From Frateuria aurantia DSM 6220 (GTDB taxonomy: Bacteria; Pseudomonadota; Gammaproteobacteria; Xanthomonadales; Rhodanobacteraceae): 64,000 nt of DNA. The translations under genes were made by a program, and so were the position numbers. Shown here piece after piece: positions 46,130 through 55,119 of the stretch (position 1 is the first letter of the stretch; each line of letters begins with the position of its first letter). Location of the stretch: NCBI RefSeq assembly GCF_000242255.2, contig NC_017033.1, forward strand, positions 2,739,110 through 2,803,109. The letters are read 5' to 3'. The notes under the pieces were generated by a model. That model saw only the letters and a program-made list of their open reading frames with translations, made no database searches and was not told the DNA's origin.

Positions 46130-46307
46130 GCGTGGAGACCCACTCCAGCGCCCAGCGGCATGCCTGCGGGCCGGACTCGCGTCGCCCCCGGGATGCCGCC
46201 TGCGGCCATGAATAAGTAAAAAAACCGAGCCATCACATCAGTATAGCCCCATAACCTGCCCAGACAACGATATTCGGTTGCCGGCGGCCGATCACAAGCC
46301 TGCGCCC

Positions 46308-47915
46308 TCATTGCCCCTTCAACTCGCGCAGTCGAAAGCCCATCGCCAGCAAGGTCGCCCCGTAAGTCGCCGCGCCGGCACCTACCAGAGCCAGCAGATG
46401 CAGGCCGCGCACCAGCCAGGAAGCGCCATCCCAGCCCGACCACAGCCAGCGCCCCAGCAGCAGGACCAGCACCATCGTCGCACTGGCCGTGGCCAGCCGC
46501 AGCAGATGTCGCCGCCAACCCGGCTGCAGCGCGTAGACGCCGGACTTTTTCAGACTGCGCCACAACAGGCCAAGATTCAGGTAGCTGGCCACCGCACTGG
46601 CCAGGCCCAGAGCCAGATGCAGACCGGGCACCTGGGTCAGGCCGAGCCGCCATGATTGATGCAAGAGCGCCGACGGTGCCCAGCACACAAACAGTACGGC
46701 GAGGAACAGCAGGTTCAGGCCCATATTGGCCACCATCGAGGCTACCCCTGCGCGAACCGGGGTACGGGTGTCCTGGCGTGCATAAAAGGCCGGCAGCAGC
46801 ACCTTGACCAGCGCAAAGGCCGGCAGGCCGAAGCTGAGCGCCGAAATCGACAGCGTCGTCATCTGGCTCTGAAAGGCATGGAAATGCCCGTACTGGAACA
46901 AGGTTGTCACCAACGGCCGGGCCAGCAGCAGCAATCCGAACATCGCCGGCACTGCGATCAGGGTGGCCGTGCGCAGCCCCCAGTCCAGCGCCCGCGAGAA
47001 ACCCTCATGATCGGTACTGACATGATGCCGCGACAAGGCCGGCAGGATCACCGTACCCAAGGCCACTCCGAACACGCCCAGCGGCAGCTCCAGAAACCGG
47101 TCGGCCTGGGACAGGAAGCTCTGCGAGCCCGTCATCAGAAACGAGGCGATCACGGTATCCAGCAGCAGATTGACCTGAGCGACCGAGGAGCCGAACAGCG
47201 TCGGCACCATCAGCTTCATGATCTTGCGGACCTGGGCATGGCCCCAGCCCCAGCGGGGGCGCACCAGCAAGCCCAGCCTGGCCAGCCCGGGCATCAGAAA
47301 CAGCAGCTGCAGCACACCGGCGACCAGAATGGCCCAGCCCATGGCCAGAATCGGCGTATGCAGCCGCGGCGCCAGCCACAGCGCCGCGGCGATCATGCAC
47401 AGGTTCAGGATCACGGGCACCAAGGCCGGCATCGCGAAACGCTGATAACTGTTGAGGGCCCCGCCGGCCAGCGCCGTCAAGGACACGAACAACAGAAACG
47501 GAAAGGTCAGCCGCAGCAATTCCACGGTCAGGCCGAAGCGCTCCGGATGCTCCAGCGCGCCGGGCGTAAACAGCCCGACCACCTGCGGGGCGAAGATCAC
47601 GCCCAGCGCCACCACGATCAGCAACACTCCGCCCAGCGCCCCCTGCACCCGGCCCATCAGCGCTTTCAGATCGGCTTCGCTGCCGCGTTCCTTGACCTCG
47701 GTAAACACCGGCACAAAGGCAGTCGAAAACGAACCCTCGGCAAACAGGCGGCGCATGAAGTTCGGAATCCGGAACGCCACCCAGAAGGCATCGGTGGCCG
47801 CGCTGGCGCCAAAGGCATAGCTGATGGACTGGTCACGGACCAGGCCCAGCACCCGCGAAATCATCGTCATGCTGCTGAAAGACAGCAGACCACGGAGCAT
47901 GGAATGGGATTTCAT
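46308..47915 (-). CDS. murJ: Lipid II flippase MurJ
   Basis: The product is 535 residues starting MKSHSMLRGLLSFSSMTMIS, the family N-terminus; 15 upstream in-frame codons are not conserved. About 14 membrane spans fit the MOP exporter fold. Blocks include FRIPNFMRRLFAEGSFSTAF, GVFGVALGTVILPALSRH and YARQDTRTPVRAGV. It moves lipid II across the inner membrane for peptidoglycan synthesis. It is divergent from rpsT. Confidence 0.95.
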   Translation of the reverse strand: MKSHSMLRGLLSFSSMTMISRVLGLVRDQSISYAFGASAATDAFWVAFRIPNFMRRLFAEGSFSTAFVPVFTEVKERGSEADLKALMGRVQGALGGVLLIVVALGVIFAPQVVGLFTPGALEHPERFGLTVELLRLTFPFLLFVSLTALAGGALNSYQRFAMPALVPVILNLCMIAAALWLAPRLHTPILAMGWAILVAGVLQLLFLMPGLARLGLLVRPRWGWGHAQVRKIMKLMVPTLFGSSVAQVNLLLDTVIASFLMTGSQSFLSQADRFLELPLGVFGVALGTVILPALSRHHVSTDHEGFSRALDWGLRTATLIAVPAMFGLLLLARPLVTTLFQYGHFHAFQSQMTTLSISALSFGLPAFALVKVLLPAFYARQDTRTPVRAGVASMVANMGLNLLFLAVLFVCWAPSALLHQSWRLGLTQVPGLHLALGLASAVASYLNLGLLWRSLKKSGVYALQPGWRRHLLRLATASATMVLVLLLGRWLWSGWDGASWLVRGLHLLALVGAGAATYGATLLAMGFRLRELKGQ

Positions 47916-48162
47916 CTGGATTTCATGGATAATCGGAAAACTGCACGGCGGACAACGCACCCCTCCGAAACTGGAGCCGGTACCGGTTGAGACCGCTTAG
48001 TCTGCCAGCGATCGGACCACAAAGGGTGGCCTGATCATGGCAGACGCAGATACCGACCGCAGCCAGCCGCCGATCCGTCGCCAAGCACTTGACGCGAGGC
48101 GATTTCGGGCAGATAATTTCGGTCTTTTTTAAATCCAGCCCAACCGATTTCGGAGTTCTACC

Positions 48163-48426
48163 TTGGCCAACATCAAGTCCGCGAAGAAGCGCGCGCGCCA
48201 GTCCGAGCAGCGCCGCCTGCGCAACGTGAGCGCCCGTTCCATGGTGCGCACCGCACTCAAGAAGGTCATCAAGGCCATCGAAGCCAAAGACAAGGCAGCC
48301 GCCACGGCCGCTTTTGCCGATGCGCAGCCGGTCATGGATCGTTACGCCGCTCGCGGTCTGATCCACAAGAACAAGGCTGCCCGTCACAAGAGCCGTCTGA
48401 ACGCCAAGATCCGCGAACTGGCCTGA
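48163..48426 (+). CDS. rpsT: 30S ribosomal protein S20
   Basis: The product is 87 residues, very basic ([20 protein letters not shown]). The start is TTG at 48163 with GGAG eight bases upstream; no ATG fits. A rare TTG/UUG start also occurs in E. coli rpsT, where it is tied to autogenous control. The protein binds 16S rRNA in 30S assembly. An intrinsic terminator follows at 48519. Confidence 0.96.
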   Translation: MANIKSAKKRARQSEQRRLRNVSARSMVRTALKKVIKAIEAKDKAAATAAFADAQPVMDRYAARGLIHKNKAARHKSRLNAKIRELA

Positions 48427-48518
48427 GGCCGGTTTTCGTGCCGGACGGTTTCCGATAGCCTCGGATACCGGCTCGGCGCGATGCGTTCAGCGCGAGCTGA
48501 TCTGCAGTGATCGACCCG

Positions 48519-48543
48519 AAGACCGGCGCAAGCCGGTCTTTTT
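48519..48543 (+). terminator. Intrinsic terminator of rpsT
   Basis: AGACCGGC-GCAA-GCCGGTCT followed by TTTTTC, 93 bases after the rpsT stop. It also separates rpsT from the convergent siderophore-interacting gene. Confidence 0.88.
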
Positions 48544-48575
48544 CGTGTGTCCGCACGGCGACACCGGCACGGCAT

Positions 48576-49451
48576 TCAGGACTGGGCACGCCCTCTCCGC
48601 CAATACCCCATGCAGCTGATGGCCTGGCGAGCCAGGCCCGCATCGATCCACTGCCTCCGCAGTGTCGAGACCAGACCGGCCTCCGCGGCCATCCAGACAT
48701 AATCGGCGCCACCGCCGGGCACCGCCAGTTCCCATATGGGCATCTCCCCTGCCTCGCGGTTGTCCACTACCCGCGGCAGCGGCCGGCCCAGGCTGGCTGC
48801 CAACGCAGCCTGCAAGGCATCGCCATAAGCACGCTGCCGCCGCCCGAGATGGCGCGGATACCAATAGACCTCGGCCCCCTGGCCCAGCGGCAACTGCAGC
48901 TGGTCGTCGACTTCGGGAACCTCCAGCAAGGCGGTCAGCTGGACGCCTGAAGCCATCTGAGACAGCGACTCGATGATGGCCGCGGCTGCCGGCAGCCCGC
49001 ATTCATCCGCCAACAGCCATATCCGCTCCGCCTCGGGCGGCAGGCGCCAGGTATAACCACGCCCCCAGCGAGCCTGCAACGGGGCATACAGCACCAGTGC
49101 ATCACCGACTCCGGCCCGCTGCGCCCAGCAGGAGGCCGGGCCTTGATCACCATGCAGGGCGAAGTCGATCACCACGGCGGACCGGGAAGGCTCGACGGCG
49201 CGCACCGTGAATGTCCGCATCGGCAGCCGCTGGCTCGACGGCTGCGCCAGATAGCGCGCATACCAGTCCTCGCCGCGCGGCAGGCCGGCCAAGGCTGACG
49301 GTGTCGAGGGGAAAAAGACTTTCAGATACAGATCCGGGGCCGGATGACTGATCTGATCCAGCGCCTCGCCTCCCAGCACGAAGCGGCGCAGCGACGACGA
49401 CAGACACTGCCGCTCGAGCACCGATACATCGAAGAAACGATAGCCATCCAT
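48576..49451 (-). CDS. Siderophore-interacting protein (ferric-siderophore reductase, ViuB-like)
   Basis: The product is 291 residues from ATG 49451 (MDGYRFFDVSVLERQCLSSS), with GGGAGG upstream. The FAD-binding domain shows RTFTVRAVEP and VIDFALHGDQGPASCWA, and the NAD(P)-binding domain shows WLLADECGLPAAAAIIE and VWMAAEAGLVSTLRRQW. These are typical of ViuB/YqjH proteins that reduce Fe(III)-siderophores in the cytoplasm to free iron. It is divergent from the biosynthetic operon, and the gap between them holds a Fur-like box, so it is probably the iron-release enzyme for the same siderophore. Confidence 0.92.
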   Translation of the reverse strand: MDGYRFFDVSVLERQCLSSSLRRFVLGGEALDQISHPAPDLYLKVFFPSTPSALAGLPRGEDWYARYLAQPSSQRLPMRTFTVRAVEPSRSAVVIDFALHGDQGPASCWAQRAGVGDALVLYAPLQARWGRGYTWRLPPEAERIWLLADECGLPAAAAIIESLSQMASGVQLTALLEVPEVDDQLQLPLGQGAEVYWYPRHLGRRQRAYGDALQAALAASLGRPLPRVVDNREAGEMPIWELAVPGGGADYVWMAAEAGLVSTLRRQWIDAGLARQAISCMGYWRRGRAQS

Positions 49452-49491
49452 GCATCGCGGCCTCCCTGCTGACACCGATTTCACAAAAATA

Positions 49492-49512
49492 CTATTGACA
49501 CTCATTCTCATC
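49492..49512. promoter_or_regulatory. Likely Fur box between reductase and siderophore operon
   Basis: On the minus strand the sequence GATGAGAATGAGTGTCAATAG contains TGAGAATGA and hexamers close to the Fur consensus GATAAT repeats. On the plus strand a TTGACA (49495-49500) overlaps it. It sits in the short gap between divergent iron genes, where Fur control is expected. Confidence 0.5.
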
Positions 49513-49647
49513 CACACCAAGGTGGATTCGCAAGCCGCCTACGCCGTTGCCGCCTGCCCGCACGCCAGGCCAGCCCATGCCAGAACATCGCCATGCCCGC
49601 AGGAATGATCGACGTCCATGCGTCCACTCCATCCAGGGAGATCACGC

Positions 49648-51306
49648 ATGGCCTGTCACCTGCCGGCTGATCAAGCACGACCCATCCTCCGCCGCCTGAC
49701 TTCCGGCCAGGCCTCCGACGGACCTGCTCCCGGAAACGCCTTGATGAAGACGAATGCATGTCTCGATCCGGACCTCCCGCCACCGGCTCCTGCTCTGGTC
49801 GCCGACGCACTGCTCGATCGGCAGGGACTGGACACTTACCAGGCCGCGCTGACCGCCGCCATCGGCATGGTGACCCGGCAATGGAGCAGCCTGCAAGCGC
49901 CCTGCCACGGCATCAGCCGACCTTCACTGCAGGCGATGATCGACCGCGTCGATCTGGACAGCCCCCTGGGCGACCTGCAGGCCGCCATGCACGAGGCCGG
50001 TGGCCTTTATCTGCACGAAGCCATGTATTTCCACCATCCGCACTACCTGGCCCATCTGAATTGCCCGGTACTGGTGGCCCCGCTGGCGGCTGAAGTGATC
50101 CTGTCCGCCGTCAATTCATCCATGGATACTTGGGACCAGAGCCTGGGCGCCAGCCTGATCGAACAGAAGCTGATGCATTGGACCGCCAACCGTTGCGGCC
50201 TGCCGCCGGCGCAGGCCGACGGGGTGATGACCAGCGGCGGCAGCCAGTCGAATCTGATGGCGATGCTGCTGGCCCGCGATATGGCCGCCGCACGGCTCGA
50301 ACCACGCGCCCCGGTCCGGCGCCACGGGTTGCCGGAGTCGTTCCGGCGCATGCGGATCCTGGCCGCCGACACCACTCATTTCAGCATCCACAAGGCCGCC
50401 GCCCTGCTCGGCCTGGGCGAGCGCGCAGTGATCGAGATCGCCACCGACGACCAGGGCCGGTTGACTCCGGTGGCCGTCGAACAGGCGCTCGCCCATTGCC
50501 GGGAGCGTGCCTGGATCCCCATCGTGCTGGCAGCCACCGCCGGCACCACCGATATGGGCAGCATCGACCCGCTGCCCGAGCTGGCCGATATCTGCCGACG
50601 GCATGCACTGCGTCTGCATGTGGATGCCGCCTATGGCGGCGGCCTGCTGGCATCGCCACACCATCGCCAGCGACTGGCCGGCATCGAAGCGGCCGACTCG
50701 ATCACCATCGATTATCACAAGTCCTGGTTCCAGCCGGTCAGCTGCAGTGCCTTTCTGGTCCGCGAGCGCCGCGACTGGGAATGGCTGACCTGGCATGCCG
50801 ATTACCTCAATCCGGCCAGCCAGATCCGGCCCGGCTGTCCCAACCTCGTCGACAAGAGCCTGCAGACCACCCGGCGTTTCGATGCCTTCAAATTGTGGCT
50901 GAGCCTGCGTGGCCCCGGCCCGGAAGCCATCGGCCAGCTGTTCGACCAGGTGATCGAGCTGGCTGGCCACTGCCACCAATGGCTGCGGCAGCAAGACGAT
51001 ATCCAGCTGGCCACTTCACAGCCGCCCATGCTCAGCACCCTGCTGTTCCGCTACTGCCCGGCCGGCATGCATGACGAAGCGGCCATCGACCGGCTGAACC
51101 AGCGCATCCGCGAGGCTCTGCTGGCTTCCGGAGAAGCCGTGCTGGGCGGTACCCGTCGGCGGCGGCGTCATTATCTGAAATTCACCCTGCTCAATCCCCG
51201 AACCACACTGGCTGACCTGCAGCAGATCCTGACGCTGATCCGGCACCATGCCGGAAACCTGTCGACCAACGACCAGCCTCTGGCTGCCGGACCTCCAGAC
51301 GCATGA
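49648..51306 (+). CDS. PLP-dependent diamine-forming decarboxylase (DesA/RhbB-like)
   Basis: The product is 552 residues from ATG 49648, which has GGGAG seven bases upstream; ATG 49744 is a possible later start. It is a group II pyridoxal-phosphate decarboxylase: FHHPHYLAHLNCPV, MTSGGSQSNLMAMLLARD, VDAAYGGGLL, and the PLP-binding Lys in IDYHKSWFQPVS. That last block matches siderophore lysine/diaminobutyrate decarboxylases such as DesA and RhbB. It would make cadaverine, putrescine or diaminopropane as the hydroxamate backbone. It is the first gene of a five-gene overlapping operon. Confidence 0.88.
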   Translation: MACHLPADQARPILRRLTSGQASDGPAPGNALMKTNACLDPDLPPPAPALVADALLDRQGLDTYQAALTAAIGMVTRQWSSLQAPCHGISRPSLQAMIDRVDLDSPLGDLQAAMHEAGGLYLHEAMYFHHPHYLAHLNCPVLVAPLAAEVILSAVNSSMDTWDQSLGASLIEQKLMHWTANRCGLPPAQADGVMTSGGSQSNLMAMLLARDMAAARLEPRAPVRRHGLPESFRRMRILAADTTHFSIHKAAALLGLGERAVIEIATDDQGRLTPVAVEQALAHCRERAWIPIVLAATAGTTDMGSIDPLPELADICRRHALRLHVDAAYGGGLLASPHHRQRLAGIEAADSITIDYHKSWFQPVSCSAFLVRERRDWEWLTWHADYLNPASQIRPGCPNLVDKSLQTTRRFDAFKLWLSLRGPGPEAIGQLFDQVIELAGHCHQWLRQQDDIQLATSQPPMLSTLLFRYCPAGMHDEAAIDRLNQRIREALLASGEAVLGGTRRRRRHYLKFTLLNPRTTLADLQQILTLIRHHAGNLSTNDQPLAAGPPDA

Positions 51307-52652
51307 ATGCCGACGCGACCACGATCCACGACTTCGCCGGCATCGGCATCGGCCCCTTCAATCTGGGACTGGCCTGCCTGACCCGGCCGATTCCCGAGCT
51401 GCAAGGCCTGTTTCTGGACCAACGACCGGACTTCGACTGGCACCCCGGCCTGATGCTGCCGGGCACCACCTTGCAGACCCCGTTTCTGGCCGATCTGGTC
51501 AGCCTGGCCGATCCCACCCATCCCTTGAGTTTCCTCAATTACCTGAAACGGCATCAGCGGCTCTACCCCTTCTATATCCGCGAGGATTTCTTCGTGCTGC
51601 GCCGTGAATACAACCAGTATTGCCAGTGGGCCGCCCAGCAATGCCCGCAGCTGCGCTTCGGCCATGCCCTGCAGTCGGTCAGCCACGAAGCGGCACGCGG
51701 TCTGTATCGGCTGCAGGGCATGGCACGCGAACCGGGATCAACCACCGCCACGGCTTTCGACTTCCTGGCCCGGCGGCTGGTGCTCGGCATCGGCAGCGAG
51801 CCCTGGCTGCCGGCCTGCTGCCGGCCCTGGGCCGGACACCTGAGCCACAGCGCGGACTATCTGTCCCACAAGGCCGCACTGCAGCGGCGCTCGCACATCA
51901 CGATTGTCGGCGGTGGCCAGAGTGCCGCGGAAATCTTCCATGACCTGCTGCAGGAACAACCGGCCCATGGCTACCGGCTGACCTGGCTGACCCGCTCGCC
52001 GCGCTTCGTGCCGCTGGAGTACACCCGGCTGACCCTGGAAATGACGTCTCCGGACTACATCGACTATTTTCATGCCCTGCCGGAGACGACCCGGGATCAT
52101 CTGCTGGCCGGGCAAAGCCATTTGTACAAGGCCATCAATGCCAGCCTGATCAATGCCATCTACAAGCTGATGTACCAGCACAGCGTCGAAGGCCTGAGCG
52201 CCCCCTGCCTGCTGACCGGTACCGAGCTGCGTGAGTGTCGACATGATCCGGCAACCAAGAGATTCCACTTGCAGCTGTGGCAGCGCGAGAGCGGACAAGG
52301 CTTCTCTCTGGACACCGAAGGCCTGGTGCTGGCCACCGGCTACCGCCCACGTCATGCCGACTTCCTGGCACCGATCGAAGACCGTATCGCCCGTGACAGC
52401 CAGGGCCGCTATCAGGTTGCCCGCAATTACAGCGTCGATCATCAGGGCGACGAAATCTTCGTGCAGAATGCCGCCTTGCACAGCCATGGCCTGGCCAGCC
52501 CGGATCTGGGCATGGCCTGCCACCACAACACCTGCATCATCGAGGCCATGCTGGGGCGGCCCTGGTACCCCGTCGAGCCGCGGATTGCCTATCAGACCTT
52601 CGGTCCGCTCGTTCCAGCCGATCACGGCATACCGGCAGGGCCGCCCGCATGA
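51303..52652 (+). CDS. Diamine/lysine/ornithine N-monooxygenase (DesB/AlcA-like)
   Basis: The product is 449 residues, starting inside the decarboxylase stop (ATGA overlap). The FAD motif is GIGIGPFNLGLA, the NADPH motif is IVGGGQSAAEIF, and the C-terminal block is LVLATGYRP. These define the IucD/SidA N-hydroxylase family. It would hydroxylate the diamine made by the decarboxylase, using NADPH and O2. FLNYLKRHQRLYPFYIREDF and TYR-type motifs fit family members acting on free diamines, but the exact substrate is not decidable. Confidence 0.93.
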   Translation: MNADATTIHDFAGIGIGPFNLGLACLTRPIPELQGLFLDQRPDFDWHPGLMLPGTTLQTPFLADLVSLADPTHPLSFLNYLKRHQRLYPFYIREDFFVLRREYNQYCQWAAQQCPQLRFGHALQSVSHEAARGLYRLQGMAREPGSTTATAFDFLARRLVLGIGSEPWLPACCRPWAGHLSHSADYLSHKAALQRRSHITIVGGGQSAAEIFHDLLQEQPAHGYRLTWLTRSPRFVPLEYTRLTLEMTSPDYIDYFHALPETTRDHLLAGQSHLYKAINASLINAIYKLMYQHSVEGLSAPCLLTGTELRECRHDPATKRFHLQLWQRESGQGFSLDTEGLVLATGYRPRHADFLAPIEDRIARDSQGRYQVARNYSVDHQGDEIFVQNAALHSHGLASPDLGMACHHNTCIIEAMLGRPWYPVEPRIAYQTFGPLVPADHGIPAGPPA

Positions 52653-53272
52653 ACTCGCCGATCCTCCTCCCGCCGTCGTCTCGAGAGGTTTTGGTCCGGA
52701 TTCCAGCCCTGAGCAGCCACGTCTCGGCGGACGGGTTTTCCTTGCGCCCCATCCAGCCGGAGGCTGATGCCGACTGGCTGCATGACTGGCTGCATCGCGA
52801 CTATGCCCGCTTCTGGGGGCTGGGCCAGGCTTCGCCGGACGAGATCCGCAAGGTCTACCAGACCCTCCAGGACTCGGACCACAGTCGCGCCTATCTTGGT
52901 CGACGGGATGGTCGGCCGGCCTTTCTGCTGGAACATTATCTGCCGTCGCTGAGTGCTCTGGGCGGGCATTACCCGGTGCGTACCGGCGATCATGGCATCC
53001 ATTTCGCACTGGCCCCGGTGCAGAAGCCGCGCCACGGTTTCAGCATCGAAGCGCTGCTGGCCATTCTGGAAATCATCTTCCGCGACACCCATGCCCGCCG
53101 CGTGGTAGTGGAACCGGACATCCGCAATCTCAAGATCCATATCCTCAATTTCCGGGCAGGCTTCCGCTACGTCGGGCTGCTGAAACTCGCCGACAAGAAC
53201 GCCTGTCTCGGCTTCTGCAGCCGCCGCCAGTTCCAGGCAGCTCGCCAACGCCATCAAGAGGCCTGCCCATGA
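52649..53272 (+). CDS. Hydroxamate-forming acyltransferase (IucB/DesC/RhbD-like GNAT)
   Basis: The product is 207 residues, overlapping the monooxygenase by four bases. It shows the siderophore acetyltransferase pattern: LHDWLHRDYARFWGLGQA, FLLEHYLPS, GDHGIHFALAP, and RRVVVEPDIRNLKIHILNFR followed by AGFRYVG. It would acylate the N-hydroxydiamine, most likely with succinyl-CoA in a DesC-like pathway, or with acetyl-CoA as in aerobactin. The neighbouring single NIS synthetase favours succinyl. Confidence 0.9.
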   Translation: MNSPILLPPSSREVLVRIPALSSHVSADGFSLRPIQPEADADWLHDWLHRDYARFWGLGQASPDEIRKVYQTLQDSDHSRAYLGRRDGRPAFLLEHYLPSLSALGGHYPVRTGDHGIHFALAPVQKPRHGFSIEALLAILEIIFRDTHARRVVVEPDIRNLKIHILNFRAGFRYVGLLKLADKNACLGFCSRRQFQAARQRHQEACP

Positions 53273-55119
53273 CCAAAGACGCTGCCATGGACGGCTCATC
53301 CACCGCGACCAGCATCCGCCACCTCGATCCGGCGCACTGGGAGATGGCCAATCGTCAGCTGCTGGCCAAGGCACTGGCCGAGTTCAGCCACGAAGACCTG
53401 CTGCATCCCTTGCCGTCGACGGCAGGCTCGTCAGGTGACGAATACCGTCTCGGCACTCCCGACGGGCTCGTTCTGTATCGCTTCCGCGCCCGACGCTACG
53501 CACTGGCCCACTGGCGGGTCGATCCGGCCTCGCTGTGCAGGACAAAAGCCGGGCAGACCGCACCGATCGAACTGATGGAGTTCCTGCTGGAATTCCGGGA
53601 GATGCTCGGCCTAGGGCCCGAAGTGCTGCCCGTCTATATGGAAGAAATCAGCAGCACCCTGGCCGCCGCCTGCTATCAGCTGGAATACCCGGCCCTGGAT
53701 GCACCCGCCCTGGCCATGGCCGATTTCCAGAGCATCGAGGCCGGCATGCGTGAAGGCCATCCGGCCTTTGTCGCCAATCACGGCCGTGTCGGCTTCGGAC
53801 TGGATGACCATCAACGGTATGCGCCGGAGAGCGCTCGCCCGCAGTCCTTGCTGTGGCTGGCCGTGCATCGGCGCCATGCGCGCTTTGATGCCATTGCCGG
53901 ACTCGATCATGCCAGCTTGCTGCTGCAGGAGCTGGGCCCGGAAACCATCCGGCGTTTCAGCCGCCAGTTGCAGTCCGCCGGCAGCGAAGCCGGAGACTAT
54001 CTGTGGATGCCGGTGCATCCCTGGCAGTGGCAGCACAAGATCGCCACCGCCTTCGCCGCCGATATCGCCCGGCGTGACATCATTCCGCTGGGCCTGGGCG
54101 AGGATCGCTACCAGGCCCAGCAATCGATCCGGACCTGGTTCAACCGCAGCCATCCGCAGCGCGCCTACGTCAAGACGGCCTTGTCCATCCTCAATATGGG
54201 CTTTATGCGTGGTCTGTCCGCCGAATACATGGTCAGCACACCGGCCATCAACCAATGGCTGGCCCGCCTGATCCATCAGGATCCGGTGCTGCGCCAACTG
54301 GAGTTCGATATCCTCAGAGAGGTCGCTGCCATCGGCTATCGACAGCCGCAATACCAGCAGGCCACGTCGGCGGGATCAGCTTATCGCAAGATGCTGGCCG
54401 CCTTGTGGCGGGAAAGTCCGGTGCCGCGCCTGCAAGCCGGCCAGCGACTGATGACGATGGCGGCACTGCTGCATCTGGATCGCCATGGCCAGTCGCTGCT
54501 CGCCGCTCTGGTGCAAGCCTCCGGCCTGACCCCGGAAGCGTGGCTGGAAAGTTATCTGCATGCCTGGCTAAGCCCCCTGCTGCACTGTTTCTTCGCCTAC
54601 GGGCTGGTCTTCATGCCCCACGGGGAGAACGTGATTCTGGTGCTGGAACAGCACGCGGTATGCCGGATCTGGATGAAGGATATCGGCGAGGAGATCGCGG
54701 TCATGGATCCGGAACAGATCCTGCCTCCTGCGGTGCAGCGGATCGCCGTGCAAGTACCGGACGCCTTGCAGCCCTTGTCGATCTTCACCGATATGCTGGA
54801 CGGATTTCTGCGCTTCATGGCACCGATCATGGACGTCCATCTCGACTACCCTGAAGACCGTTTCTGGACGGCCGTCGCCAACTGCGTCCATCGCTACCAG
54901 CAGGCGCATCCCGAGCGGGCCGCTCGCTTTGCGGCCAGTGATCTGTTTGTACCGCAGTTTCCGCGCTCCTGCCTGAACCGTCTGCAATTGAGGAACAACC
55001 TCCAGATGGTCGACCTCGCCGATCCGGCGGGCAGCCTGCAGCTGGCCGGTCAATTGCCCAACCCGATAGCGGGGATCCGCCCGCCGTCACCTGCCCCGGG
55101 AGTCCCAGTTCATGGATAG
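53269..55119 (+). CDS. NIS siderophore synthetase (IucA/IucC family, DesD/AlcC-like)
   Basis: The product is 616 residues, overlapping the acyltransferase by four bases. IucA/IucC-domain blocks are AFVANHGRVGFGLDDHQRYA, MPVHPWQWQHKI, YVKTALSILNMGFMRGLSAE and, in the C-terminal FhuF-like part, FFAYGLVFMPHGENVILVLE. It activates carboxylates with ATP as acyl-adenylates and joins N-hydroxy-N-succinyl diamine units into the siderophore. One synthetase with DesABC-like partners suggests a di- or trihydroxamate macrocycle of the alcaligin, bisucaberin or ferrioxamine E kind. Confidence 0.93.
   Translation: MTKDAAMDGSSTATSIRHLDPAHWEMANRQLLAKALAEFSHEDLLHPLPSTAGSSGDEYRLGTPDGLVLYRFRARRYALAHWRVDPASLCRTKAGQTAPIELMEFLLEFREMLGLGPEVLPVYMEEISSTLAAACYQLEYPALDAPALAMADFQSIEAGMREGHPAFVANHGRVGFGLDDHQRYAPESARPQSLLWLAVHRRHARFDAIAGLDHASLLLQELGPETIRRFSRQLQSAGSEAGDYLWMPVHPWQWQHKIATAFAADIARRDIIPLGLGEDRYQAQQSIRTWFNRSHPQRAYVKTALSILNMGFMRGLSAEYMVSTPAINQWLARLIHQDPVLRQLEFDILREVAAIGYRQPQYQQATSAGSAYRKMLAALWRESPVPRLQAGQRLMTMAALLHLDRHGQSLLAALVQASGLTPEAWLESYLHAWLSPLLHCFFAYGLVFMPHGENVILVLEQHAVCRIWMKDIGEEIAVMDPEQILPPAVQRIAVQVPDALQPLSIFTDMLDGFLRFMAPIMDVHLDYPEDRFWTAVANCVHRYQQAHPERAARFAASDLFVPQFPRSCLNRLQLRNNLQMVDLADPAGSLQLAGQLPNPIAGIRPPSPAPGVPVHG

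Noticed and set aside
41711-46219. A 1502-codon open frame on the plus strand
   Set aside because: It is antisense to ispH, lspA, ileS and ribF, which are all certain. Its composition (Gln/His/Arg/Gly-rich) is the usual mirror of GC-rich codon use.
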